Assembly: GCA_937930625.1 (NCBI GenBank)
Contig: CALHBW010000285.1
Location: 1-7,311 of the forward strand
Reading direction: 5' to 3'
DNA: 7,311 nt
DNA from: an uncultured Saprospiraceae bacterium
GTDB lineage: Bacteria; Bacteroidota; Bacteroidia; Chitinophagales; Saprospiraceae
Position 1 is the stretch's first letter. The number at the start of each line of letters is the position of its first letter. Both the position numbers and the translations under genes were made by a program. A model generated the notes under the pieces. It ran no database searches and was not told the origin of the DNA. It saw only the letters and a list, made by a program, of their open reading frames with translations. Positions 1 to 5,451 of the stretch are shown here, in pieces.

Positions 1-153
1 AATCAATTAATAAATCCGAAATATTTGCTTCAAATATTGTCATTAAGTCACTTTATCAATTAGCTTAGATATCCCCTTAATAGTATCGGTTAATTTGACC
101 ACTCTTCCGTATTGTAATCTCCATTGTAAGGCATTTGATATAGTCTTGACACA
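1..153 (-). pseudogene. Possible decayed coding remnants at the left edge
   Basis: On the minus strand three short stretches with protein-like composition lie in three different frames. An ATG at 134 opens MPYNGDYNTEEWSN and stops. An overlapping frame without a good start (153 to 43) ends in KLTDTIKGISKLIDKVT and a TAA. That TAA overlaps by one base an ATG at 43 (TAATG), which opens MTIFEANISDLLID and runs off the window. Removing one A in the run near position 96 would join the first two stretches into one peptide. This could be a frameshifted small gene followed by a coupled downstream gene, or chance in AT-rich DNA. I do not recognise the product, and only sequence to the left would settle whether the reading frame at 43 continues. 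Confidence 0.22.
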
Positions 154-175
154 TTAAAAACTCATACTTCTGAAG

Positions 176-289
176 TTAGGCCTTACCTTTGCGAATATAT
201 CTGTTTTTCTGTATTTTACAAAAAGAAATATATTTTCTTCCTGGTTCAAACAAATAGCTCGCAAGAATAACTCGCTCTTTATCAGTCAT
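176..289 (-). CDS. Possible small or truncated ORF behind an operator-like array (37 aa)
   Basis: An ATG at 289 opens a 37-codon frame beginning MTDKERVILASYLFEPGRK, mildly basic, ending with TAA at 178-176. The same frame stays open after that stop for about 32 more codons (LQKYEFLMCQDYIK and on, to a stop at 79-77), as expected if a single nonsense change truncated a longer gene. It is the first plausible start downstream of the inverted half-site array at 311-415 and of a TAnnTTTG-like box at 327-320. That context is the main reason to take it seriously. No domain is recognisable, there is no obvious Shine-Dalgarno sequence, and it may be a relic or not coding at all. Confidence 0.25.
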   Translation of the reverse strand: MTDKERVILASYLFEPGRKYISFCKIQKNRYIRKGKA

Positions 290-310
290 TTACGACATTC
301 ATTGTAAATT

Positions 311-415
311 ATAATTAGCCAAATTTACAAATTTTTATTAAAAATGGCTGAATATAATTTTCTATAATTAGCCAAATTTGAGTTTTTCTCGTAAAAATGG
401 CTAAATATAATCTCG
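311..415. repeat. Two-unit 53-bp tandem array of inverted half-sites, operator-like
   Basis: Two units begin with ATAATTAGCCAAATTT at 311 and 364, exactly 53 bp apart. Each ends with an inverted partner, TAAAAATGGCT, at 339 and 392. The array therefore presents four AGCCA/TGGCT half-sites in alternating orientation, and the sequence between the half-sites differs freely between units. In addition TTGTAAATT (302-310) is a perfect inverted match to AATTTACAA (322-330). Conserved half-sites with free spacers look more like a binding-site cluster or two hairpins than a simple duplication. The array sits directly upstream of the minus-strand ORF starting at 289. The bound protein, if any, is unknown. 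Confidence 0.5.
320..327 (-). promoter_or_regulatory. Possible Bacteroidota -7 box within the half-site array
   Basis: The minus strand reads TAAATTTG, a full match to the Bacteroidota -7 consensus TAnnTTTG. It overlaps the first AGCCA half-site and lies about 30 bp upstream of the ATG at 289. No clear TTG at the expected -33 distance was found, and the region is AT-rich, so a chance match is possible. If real, a protein bound to the half-sites would block it. Confidence 0.25.
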
Positions 416-455
416 TTGTCTTTAATACTCTATCTTCAAGTTTTTATCGAATTTA

Positions 456-535
456 CAAAAAAAAAGGAAGTAGCCACGCGACTACTCCCCGGTCAAACTA
501 GTATTAAAGAGGTCTGATAAAACACCTCTTTAATA
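456..535 (-). repeat. Double-hairpin/terminator module, copy 1
   Basis: This roughly 80-bp module recurs at 2081-2160 in the same orientation. Read on the minus strand it has two parts. First comes a perfect 12-bp stem (TATTAAAGAGGT at 502-513 with ACCTCTTTAATA at 524-535, 10-nt loop). A conserved spacer containing ACTAGT and TTTGA follows, then a GC-richer hairpin (480-488 with 466-475, one bulge) leading straight into nine T residues. It lies downstream of the minus-strand T9SS gene and probably ends its transcript. Confidence 0.65.
457..490 (-). terminator. Rho-independent terminator downstream of the T9SS cargo gene
   Basis: On the minus strand GGAGTAGTC (488-480) pairs with GGCTACTTCC (475-466) around a 4-nt loop, with one bulged T, and is followed by nine consecutive T. 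In the second copy of the module one stem base change leaves a G-T wobble and the loop differs, so the pairing is kept. It lies about 240 bp after the gene's stop codon, with element A in between. Confidence 0.65.
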
Positions 536-540
536 CATAT

Positions 541-708
541 CCTAAGTGGTAAGCATCAAATAATCGACACTTTTGAGTGCGTCTTTTTTCGCCATACTTC
601 AGCTATTTTTCGTCATGTAGCTCGCTATAATCCTCAAAATTAGCTTCGTCTGACAAAAAAATACGCTGCTCAAAATGTGTCGATTATTTAACCCTTACCA
701 CTTATAGG
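541..708. repeat. Nested palindromic element A (168 bp)
   Basis: The element is almost entirely self-complementary. CCTAAGTGGTAAG (541-553) faces CTTACCACTTATAGG (694-708). AAATAATCGACAC (558-570) is a perfect match to GTGTCGATTATTT (677-689). TTTTGAG (571-577) faces CTCAAAA (669-675). Inside lies a second hairpin, GCTATTTT (602-609) against AAAATTAGC (636-644), with TAGC/GCTA at its centre (618-627). Single-stranded landmarks CTTTTTTCG (583-591) and TTCGTCTGACAAAAAAATA (645-663) recur in element B at 6924-7098. No coding frame is present. It sits between the stop codon of the T9SS gene and its terminator. Its nature is unknown: a small non-autonomous mobile element or a structured RNA are both possible. 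Confidence 0.65.
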
Positions 709-725
709 CTATAAACTGATAGCCT
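706..725 (-). other. Small hairpin just after the T9SS gene stop codon
   Basis: AGGCTAT (706-712) and ATAGCCT (719-725) form a perfect 7-bp stem with a 6-nt loop, directly abutting the TAA stop at 729-727. No T-run follows on the minus strand, so it is more likely a 3' end stabiliser or a weak terminator than a classical intrinsic terminator. Confidence 0.4.
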
Positions 726-726
726 G

Positions 727-1878
727 TTATTTCAGCTTAATAAACTTGCTGGCAGAAGAAAACCAATTGCCACTACGAACTCTTACAAAATAAGTACCTT
801 CGGCAAGATGCTCTGTTGAGAAACTAAGTAAATTGGGACCCGTAACAATATCTGCCGGAGTTTCTGAAATTAATGCTCCCCGCACGTCTATCACATCAAT
901 ATAGACGGTTTCTTGTGTATCTACGAATAATTTGATAAATGCCTCCACATTACCCACAATCGGATTTGGAAATACATCAATTGTACCTGTATCACCTGTA
1001 TGGCAGTATGAATCTATTTTTATGATATCAAAATATTCGTGGTTGCCATCTATATCCACCTGTTTGAGTCGGTAATACATTGTAGCTCCTGCCCACGAAT
1101 CCACAAAATTGTAAGTGATGTTTTGAAGTGAATTTCCTGCGGCGTCCACACGTCCGACTTCCATGAACTCGACAGCATCCAAACTACGTTCGACCACAAA
1201 ATAGTCCGAATTGATTTCGGTAGCAGTTTCCCAGGTAAGATAATTTTTACAATCGCGTTCTTCTCCCGTAAAATTGAGTAATTCGACAGGAAAACTAGTC
1301 ACACAATCAGACACATTACCGTAAGTATGCTCGGCAGTGTTTAGTCTTTCATCTACACCATTTTGGGTAAAGACTTCGCCCACAAAAGTCGGTGGAAATA
1401 CCTCCTGTGGATGCCACTCCAAATCATAGCAAGCCTCGTCGCTTACCATATCAAACTCTATACGTCCTACTTGTACCCACTCGTCGGCGTTCAGGTAATA
1501 GCCGTCACCTCCTGCAAGCTCCACATTATATGACATTACGGTATCCAGAGATCCCGTCAGATTGTGCGGAGAAAATAAGGTAAATCCCAAACTACGCGTT
1601 ACAGGAAGAGGGCTGATAAAATTAGATATTGTCAATTCTTCTACGATTCTTGGGTTCGCAAGAGCCGCACGATTAAATGAGAAGCGATAATTCTGCTCAC
1701 TCATAAAAAACTCTGTATCGGCAGAAGCCGCTTTGACCTCAATGACAAAACTCGCAACCGTACCATCACCAAAAAGTGAATGGTCAACAAACCTTACATC
1801 GTTTTGCCCGTTTTGGGCATCTAAATTCCAAGCAAATACTGTAGAAACTAATGCTAATAGTAGTACTTTTTTTCTCAT
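727..1878 (-). CDS. Secreted T9SS type A sorting-domain protein with N-terminal cohesin-like beta domain
   Basis: The 383-aa protein starts with an export signal (MRKK, hydrophobic LLLALVSTVFAW) with a likely cleavage after Ala21, before Gln22. Residues about 28-190 are beta-rich and resemble the cohesin/CBM-like N-terminal regions of Saprospiria cargo proteins (VGRIEFDM near 137-144); this is a similarity judgement, not a search result. Residues about 196-290 form the frequent linker module containing FPVELLNFTG, LTWETATEINSDYFVVERS and YYRLKQVDIDG. Residues about 299-383 are the type A sorting domain: DVFPNP, then DVRG, GTYFVRVRSG and a terminal KFIKLK. Such proteins cross the outer membrane through the T9SS and are usually attached to the cell surface or released. 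The substrate is unknown. Four cysteines (150, 192, 210, 292) could form disulfides. The gene stands alone and is flanked by direct copies of the double-hairpin module. Confidence 0.9.
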   Translation of the reverse strand: MRKKVLLLALVSTVFAWNLDAQNGQNDVRFVDHSLFGDGTVASFVIEVKAASADTEFFMSEQNYRFSFNRAALANPRIVEELTISNFISPLPVTRSLGFTLFSPHNLTGSLDTVMSYNVELAGGDGYYLNADEWVQVGRIEFDMVSDEACYDLEWHPQEVFPPTFVGEVFTQNGVDERLNTAEHTYGNVSDCVTSFPVELLNFTGEERDCKNYLTWETATEINSDYFVVERSLDAVEFMEVGRVDAAGNSLQNITYNFVDSWAGATMYYRLKQVDIDGNHEYFDIIKIDSYCHTGDTGTIDVFPNPIVGNVEAFIKLFVDTQETVYIDVIDVRGALISETPADIVTGPNLLSFSTEHLAEGTYFVRVRSGNWFSSASKFIKLK

Positions 1879-1959
1879 AGCTAAATAAATGGATATTGAA
1901 GATTATTCTGCCCTTGGCAGACTAACCAGCAACAATTAATTAATTTGATATGGATAGAT

Positions 1960-1967
1960 CAAGGGTA
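1960..1967 (-). promoter_or_regulatory. Weak promoter-like box upstream of the T9SS gene
   Basis: The minus strand reads TACCCTTG, one mismatch from TAnnTTTG, about 80 bp upstream of the start codon. A TTG lies upstream, but only about 15 bases away instead of the usual 19-20. It is the best candidate in the 200-bp leader, and support is weak. Confidence 0.22.
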
Positions 1968-2020
1968 AAATTTTGTCTTTAACAAAAAGACACTTTTACT
2001 ATGATTAGTAGATGTAATAA

Positions 2021-2053
2021 TCAGGCAGAAGGTTGCTTATGCCTGAAATTATT
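2021..2053 (+). terminator. Hairpin followed by a U-rich tract, possible terminator or leader structure
   Basis: TCAGGCA (2021-2027) pairs perfectly with TGCCTGA (2040-2046) around a 12-nt loop. The flanking AATAA/ATTAT bases extend the stem, and T-rich sequence follows on the plus strand. No plus-strand gene lies upstream. It could be half of a bidirectional insulator, or a structure upstream of the minus-strand T9SS gene. Confidence 0.3.
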
Positions 2054-2080
2054 TTTTATATTTCTTAATCATTTTTTTAA

Positions 2081-2160
2081 CAAAAAAAGGAAGCAGCCAT
2101 ACGACTACTCCCCAATCAAACAACTAGTATTAAAGAGATGCGATGAAACACCTCTTTAAT
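2081..2160 (-). repeat. Double-hairpin/terminator module, copy 2
   Basis: This is the second copy of the module at 456-535, in the same orientation and with the same order of parts. The terminator hairpin lies at 2089-2113 with seven T on its minus-strand 3' side. The outer stem is ATTAAAGAG (2129-2137) with CTCTTTAAT (2152-2160). Substitutions fall mainly in loops and spacer, and a 3-nt insertion (AAC) precedes TAGTATTAAAGAG. No minus-strand gene now lies directly upstream of it, so it terminates nothing obvious. It may be left over from a lost gene or a duplication. Confidence 0.6.
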
Positions 2161-2210
2161 TTGGGGTTAGTAATTAGTTGATTAGTAATTGGTTATTAGT
2201 TAGTTATGGA
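2161..2210. repeat. Low-complexity TTAGTAATTAGTTG-type word repeat
   Basis: Short variants of TTAGTAATTAG and TTGGTTATTAGTTA follow one another with no coding sense. The style matches single arms of the word-repeat palindromes elsewhere in the window, but no inverted partner is seen nearby. Confidence 0.4.
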
Positions 2211-2228
2211 CTTTGTATAGTGAAAAAT

Positions 2229-2454
2229 CATACTACTATACATGAGGTAAAAAATCAAAAAGCAATCGTCATACTGAATTTATTTCAGTATCTCCCGAAC
2301 GACGGAGAACCCATGCTGTACAAAACGTATAACTTGTTGTTTTTGAGTGAAATATATTTTTTTAGTTCACATTCAACATCGTGCTTGTGGCTCGGGAGAT
2401 TCTGAAATAAATTCAGAATGACGTACTGGTTTTAGGTTCATGTATAGTAGTATG
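2229..2454. mobile_element. REP-like hairpin pair bounded by 17-bp perfect inverted repeats (possible non-autonomous element)
   Basis: The ends are a perfect 17-bp inverted repeat: CATACTACTATACATGA at 2229-2245 and its complement at 2438-2454. Inside, two 32-bp sequences face each other (2267-2298 and 2392-2423). Each holds a hairpin with an 8-bp stem and 5-nt loop, ATACTGAA/TTCAGTAT on the left and ATTCTGAA/TTCAGAAT on the right. The only two differences between these 32-mers form one swapped base pair, so the stem is preserved. This resembles the CGTCAT-CTGAA-type REP repeats I associate with Bacteroidota genomes, which in other groups are mobilised by Y1 (RAYT/IS200-like) transposases. 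No transposase is encoded here. The roughly 90-bp centre is unrecognised. Confidence 0.55.
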
Positions 2455-2619
2455 AAATGTGTCTTTAAATTTAAGGTAAAGTCTTGGTAGTCAATTCTAT
2501 AAGATTTTCGAAAACCTTATAGGATTCGGGCTTGCTTCACATCCCACCTGATTTCTTACATGAGCCAAAAATCTAAAGGCATTAAAACTCCGGAGTGTAT
2601 TCACTTTTCTTCTAATCTC

Positions 2620-2804
2620 GACTTTGGACATTAGGTAACTGGGGAATTAGGAAATTAAGCTAACGAAGGCATAATTCTTTATTAATCAGTAAAATAAAAA
2701 TTGTAATAAAAATAATTTATAATAAAACACAAACTATTGCAAATTATTGATAATGAGGGCTTTACCTAATTCCCTAGTTTCCGAATTCCCCAATGTCCAA
2801 AGTC
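2620..2804. repeat. Imperfect palindrome of GGGGAATTAGG-type words
   Basis: The outer 13 bp pair perfectly (GACTTTGGACATT at 2620-2632 with AATGTCCAAAGTC at 2792-2804). Inward, both arms consist of loosely matching words such as AGGTAACTGGGGAATTAGG and, on the other strand, GGGGAATTCGG and AGGGAATTAGG. The roughly 100-bp AT-rich loop is featureless. No gene is present, and the short frames here arise from the repeat. Confidence 0.5.
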
Positions 2805-2889
2805 CTGTTCTAATGGGACTCTGTTTTTTACTCAGTAATGAAGCATTGGCACAATCCGCTAATGTAGCAATTGGAAAGTTGTTGCTATA

Positions 2890-3039
2890 CAGGCTGACCG
2901 CGAATACTGTAATGACTGCTTTAGCTGTCAAGTGAGTTAAATAAATATTTGTATATTATTGTTTTTAAATTAATTAAAAATAAAAATAAAAATACACTTG
3001 ACAGCTAAAGCAGTCATTACGGAGTTCCCGGTCAGCCTG
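2890..3039. repeat. Long inverted repeat (two blocks, 37 of 45 bp identical) around an A/T-rich loop
   Basis: The inner block is a perfect 26-bp inverted match (2909-2934 against 2995-3020; it includes ATGACTGCTTTAGCTGTCAA). The outer block is a perfect 11-bp match (CAGGCTGACCG at 2890-2900 against 3029-3039). Between the blocks lie 8 diverged bases. The loop is about 60 bp of A/T-rich sequence. Just outside, the motif AAAGYAGTCATTACGG is repeated directly (3007 and 3041). Short frames on both strands simply translate the repeat. It could be a miniature inverted-repeat element or a stable cruciform-forming spacer. Confidence 0.6.
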
Positions 3040-3078
3040 TAAAGTAGTCATTACGGGGTAAATTTCGGAAAATGCTGA

Positions 3079-3150
3079 TTCACGCAGAGTACGCAGAGGT
3101 CGCAGAGGTTTTATAGTATTTCTCCGCGAACTCTGCGTTCTCTGCGTGAA
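3079..3150. repeat. CGCAGAG word-repeat hairpin with 30-bp arms
   Basis: TTCACGCAGAGTACGCAGAG begins the left arm (3079-3108), and the right arm (3121-3150) is complementary at 26 of 30 positions around a 12-nt loop. Each arm contains three variants of the word CGCAGAG. I have the impression that similar TTCACGCAGAGAACGCAGAG repeats occur dispersed in several bacterial phyla; this was not searched. No function is known to me. Confidence 0.6.
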
Positions 3151-3171
3151 ATAATAAGGTTATTCAAGTTT

Positions 3172-3186
3172 AACTCTTTCAGAGTT
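3172..3186. other. Small perfect hairpin
   Basis: AACTCT (3172-3177) and AGAGTT (3181-3186) form a 6-bp stem with a TTC loop, next to the CGCAGAG palindrome. No T-run follows. No role is assigned. Confidence 0.3.
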
Positions 3187-3612
3187 ATGAGGTTGTTTTT
3201 CATATTTAATTGCCCCTAATGCTTTACACACTCAAATCAATTTGAATTACACTAAAAATAAGTAAAAGTTATCTAAATAGTATTTTTATTTTGAATTGAT
3301 TAAGAAAGCAAATTTAAAATGTCACACTTCAAATCCATCTTTTGTCATTCAAAAGATAAGCAGGTCATTTTTAGCGTTAAAAACTATTAAATATTGAAAC
3401 ATTACAATATCAACGTTCTATAAAAATTTATTATTTAGTTTCGTATAATTTATACTATTTTTTTACTGTTTTCAATGTCACAAAATATAATATTTGCATT
3501 TGGTATAACAAATAATAAACCAGTACATTGGGCATCTCACAACTATTCCTGCAATTCACTGACAATCAAGTCACAGAAGTCATTTTTTCTAATGCCTGCC
3601 AATATTAATCCC
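3187..3612. other. AT-rich gene-free stretch
   Basis: No convincing gene is seen. A loose inverted repeat occurs at 3235-3301 (AATCAATT and AAAAATA facing TATTTTT and AATTGATT). A 60-codon plus-strand frame (3475-3657) overlaps the next gene by ATGA but contains that gene's promoter and lacks protein-like features. The stretch looks like upstream regulatory or spacer DNA. Confidence 0.5.
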
Positions 3613-3643
3613 TTGCGTGACATCAAAAAAGGCGTTAACTTTG
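3613..3643 (+). promoter_or_regulatory. Bacteroidota-type promoter (TTG-N20-TAACTTTG)
   Basis: TTG at 3613-3615 and TAACTTTG at 3636-3643 are separated by 20 bases, a full match to the phylum's -33/-7 pattern. Transcription should begin around 3648-3651, only a few bases before the ATG at 3654, so the message would be almost leaderless. This supports the choice of 3654 as the start. Confidence 0.65.
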
Positions 3644-3653
3644 TTTACAGAAA

Positions 3654-4013
3654 ATGAAAATTATACAAATAATGACATTTACCTGCTTACTATTTTGTAG
3701 TAGCATGTATGGGCAGGAAAATCAGGATGCTTTTCTAATAGATCTTGATGCAGATGCAACAGTGGAGCGTTGGGAAAAAGAAGACATCAAAGTGGAAATA
3801 TATTTGGTGGAAAATGATAAGCGCAAATATGTGATGGAGCAAATTGTGCCAAAATCCGAATATACCAAACCGGGCAAAGCAGATGCCATCGTAATTAGTA
3901 CGATGGATGTAGCAGAGTGGACTGCCAATATTACTTATCAACTTTATATCCCCAAAGCAGTCGAACTCACTATTCAAAGTGATTACGTTACATTAGCGAT
4001 GAAAAAACAATAA
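3654..4013 (+). CDS. Small exported protein of unknown function (119 aa)
   Basis: The sequence begins MKIIQIMTFTCLLFCSSMYG, a signal peptide with likely cleavage after Gly20, before Gln21. There is no lipobox, so the protein is probably soluble in the periplasm or exported, not a lipoprotein. The mature part of about 99 residues is acidic and beta-rich. It alternates VERWEKEDIKVEIYLV, a charged turn, AIVISTMD, ITYQLYIPKAVELTIQ and YVTLAMKKQ. The pattern 'weight by an electrolytic strand, then a basic YxLYIPK strand' recalls small DUF4097/adhesin-head-like secreted proteins of Saprospiria, but no family is claimed. ATG 3654 is preferred over the ATG at 3672 because it keeps the basic N-terminus and sits right after the promoter. 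The gene is a single unit with its own promoter and terminator. Confidence 0.7.
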   Translation: MKIIQIMTFTCLLFCSSMYGQENQDAFLIDLDADATVERWEKEDIKVEIYLVENDKRKYVMEQIVPKSEYTKPGKADAIVISTMDVAEWTANITYQLYIPKAVELTIQSDYVTLAMKKQ

Positions 4014-4086
4014 TATCAATTGTCTTCTCATCCTTTTGCTGAAAAATAAACTTGTAATTTCATTTTTATTGATTTTAGGGTAAATG

Positions 4087-4120
4087 GGGAAATGCTGTAG
4101 CCTGCGTTTTCCCTTTTTTT
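4087..4120 (+). terminator. Rho-independent terminator of the small exported protein gene
   Basis: GGGAAA (4087-4092) pairs with TTTCCC (4108-4113), with GC/GC pairs possible further in, followed by seven T (4114-4120). It lies about 75 bp after the stop codon of the plus-strand gene. Confidence 0.7.
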
Positions 4121-4127
4121 ATTGTCA

Positions 4128-4200
4128 GTTGATAGTCGATGGTCGATAGTCCATAGGCAAACGCGAGAAATTACTATGGACTATTGACCATCAACTATGG
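4128..4200. repeat. GATAGTCGATGGTC word-repeat hairpin between convergent genes
   Basis: The left arm (about 4130-4156) and right arm (4174-4200) are complementary at 23 of 27 positions around a 17-nt loop. Both are made of variants of ATAGTCCATAG and GATGGTC. It directly follows the stop codon of the minus-strand protease gene and backs onto the plus-strand terminator, so it could also help end the protease transcript, although no T-run follows on that strand. Confidence 0.55.
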
Positions 4201-4205
4201 ACTGC

Positions 4206-5294
4206 TCAATCCTCATCTTCGTGCCAGCGTGCGCCATATTGGTCCACTAAAATATCATCGTAGTGGTCGGCTTTATCAAATAAATCTTTGAACAGTTTTT
4301 GTCCGGTTTCTTCATTGAGATAGCGATCGTAAATCAGCAGTGAGAGAATAATATTTTGCTTGCTGATACTAAAGCCCATATTCTCAATCGTGTGATTTTG
4401 ACGCAATAGGTATTCATATACTTCTTTGATGTTCTGCTTAGGCAATTTGCAGAGAATGGCATCGCCGAAGAGCAAGCCGTTTTTGACATTATATGCAATA
4501 CGAATCTTGGCACTGCCTTGCTCGATTTCCCAGAAATTGGGTCCGCGTCGTGAGAGACGCACATCGTGTCCGGCGTTTTTGACAATATTCTCCACAATAT
4601 GCGGAATGCCTGTTGGTTCGTAATCGTCAAGGTCGGTGATGAGTTTGATTTTTGCACCACAGTGAGGGCAGTAACCTTCATCCACCGTATCTTCAAATAC
4701 CAAATTAGAACAGGAAGTACAGCGTCCGCCTTTTTTGCCGTGATTTTCTTTGTACTCGCCCAACACCGTATCGAGATAGGTAGAAGGCAAAGCAAAACCT
4801 AAGTTATTACTATCCCGGAAAATAAAAGTATTGACCCCGATGACCTGTCCTTCATCATTGACAAGCGGACCGCCACTATTGCCCGGATTTATCGCCGCGT
4901 CGATTTGGATATAGTTCAAATCCGCATGTTCGATATGTCGTGAGGCATTAGATACGATGCCTTGCGTGGTGGTATATTTCAAGCCCATCGGATGCCCGAT
5001 AGCGATAACCGGGTCGCCATCCGTCACTTTTTCAATAGCCAATCCTGCACTTTTCATTTCATGCTTGTCCGGCATTTTCAAAAACGCCAAATCATGTACC
5101 GGATCTACAAACAAAACCGTCGTCAGGGATTTATCCACTGCGTTTCCGTCTATCACGACCTCTTTACTCCCGCGTACCACATGCTCGTTGGTGACAATCA
5201 AATCGTGTTCTGCCAAATAGAAACCCGTTCCTGTACTCAAAGGCGTTGCTATCTGTACTACGACATCTTTATATTTATCTATAATCTCTCTCAT
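4206..5294 (-). CDS. Cytosolic trypsin-like (S1C/HtrA-type) protease with zinc ribbon and C-terminal YbjN-like domain
   Basis: The 362-aa protein has a chymotrypsin-fold protease domain at residues about 8-180. The triad is visible: His38 in TNEHVV, Asp68 in HDLAFLK and Ser140 in NPGNSGGPL. GTGFYL and IAIGHPMGL are further HtrA-type signatures. There is no signal peptide, membrane segment or PDZ domain, so it should act in the cytosol and differs from periplasmic DegP/DegQ. Residues 192-212 hold a CxxC...CxxC zinc ribbon. Residues about 229-350 follow a helix, three strands, helix, strand, helix order (IPHIVENIVKNAG, NFWEIEQGSAKIRIAY, LLFGDAILCKLP, IKEVYEYLLRQN, GFSISKQNIILSLLIY), like YbjN / type III secretion chaperone folds; this last assignment is inference. 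The gene follows the 441-aa gene after 151 bp and is probably co-transcribed. The ATG at 5294 begins right at the fold, with an in-frame stop shortly upstream. Confidence 0.88.
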   Translation of the reverse strand: MREIIDKYKDVVVQIATPLSTGTGFYLAEHDLIVTNEHVVRGSKEVVIDGNAVDKSLTTVLFVDPVHDLAFLKMPDKHEMKSAGLAIEKVTDGDPVIAIGHPMGLKYTTTQGIVSNASRHIEHADLNYIQIDAAINPGNSGGPLVNDEGQVIGVNTFIFRDSNNLGFALPSTYLDTVLGEYKENHGKKGGRCTSCSNLVFEDTVDEGYCPHCGAKIKLITDLDDYEPTGIPHIVENIVKNAGHDVRLSRRGPNFWEIEQGSAKIRIAYNVKNGLLFGDAILCKLPKQNIKEVYEYLLRQNHTIENMGFSISKQNIILSLLIYDRYLNEETGQKLFKDLFDKADHYDDILVDQYGARWHEDED

Positions 5295-5310
5295 TGGGAA
5301 TGCTTGAATG

Positions 5311-5451
5311 ATGAAATGCTATAATAATTAATGAGTGAATTGTGAATGAGTGAATTGTGAGTGAGTGAATGTCTTTAATATCTCGGTAGAAAAAACATTG
5401 TCGCATTAACGCATTTCAGCATTATTCACTCATTCACTCATTCACTCATTG
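5311..5451. repeat. GAGTGAATGAGTGAAT word-repeat palindrome between the two minus-strand genes
   Basis: The left arm has variants of AATGAGTGAATTGTG (5330-5371), and the right arm (5410-5451) is the inverse, ending in three CATTCACT units. GAAATGC (5313-5319) also faces GCATTTC (5411-5417). The right arm overlaps the TGA stop of the 441-aa gene. It fills nearly all the spacer in the presumed operon and would form a large hairpin in the mRNA. It could attenuate or process the transcript between the two genes. Confidence 0.6.

Noticed and set aside
184..191. TACCTTTG on the plus strand, a full -7 box match
   Set aside because: No plus-strand gene follows, no clear TTG is found at -33, and it lies in possible minus-strand coding sequence; it could only be promoting an RNA that I cannot otherwise support.
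311..415. Possible CRISPR array
   Set aside because: There are only two units, the conserved parts are split and inverted within each unit, and no cas genes are present.
2178..2405. 75-codon plus-strand frame
   Set aside because: It runs through the low-complexity repeat and the REP pair and has no protein-like features.
2229..2454. Insertion sequence with its own transposase
   Set aside because: At 226 bp it has no transposase frame; at most it is a non-autonomous element.
2734..2935. Opposed 62- and 65-codon frames on both strands
   Set aside because: Both are translations of the palindromic arms at 2760-2804 and 2890-2934; a frame open on both strands in a repeat is expected by chance.
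3475..3657. 60-codon plus-strand frame overlapping the exported-protein gene by ATGA
   Set aside because: It contains the strong promoter of the next gene inside its frame, has no start signals, and its composition does not look like a protein.
4206..5294. Periplasmic DegP/HtrA chaperone-protease
   Set aside because: The protein has no signal peptide and no PDZ domain; the C-terminal half is a zinc ribbon plus a different domain.
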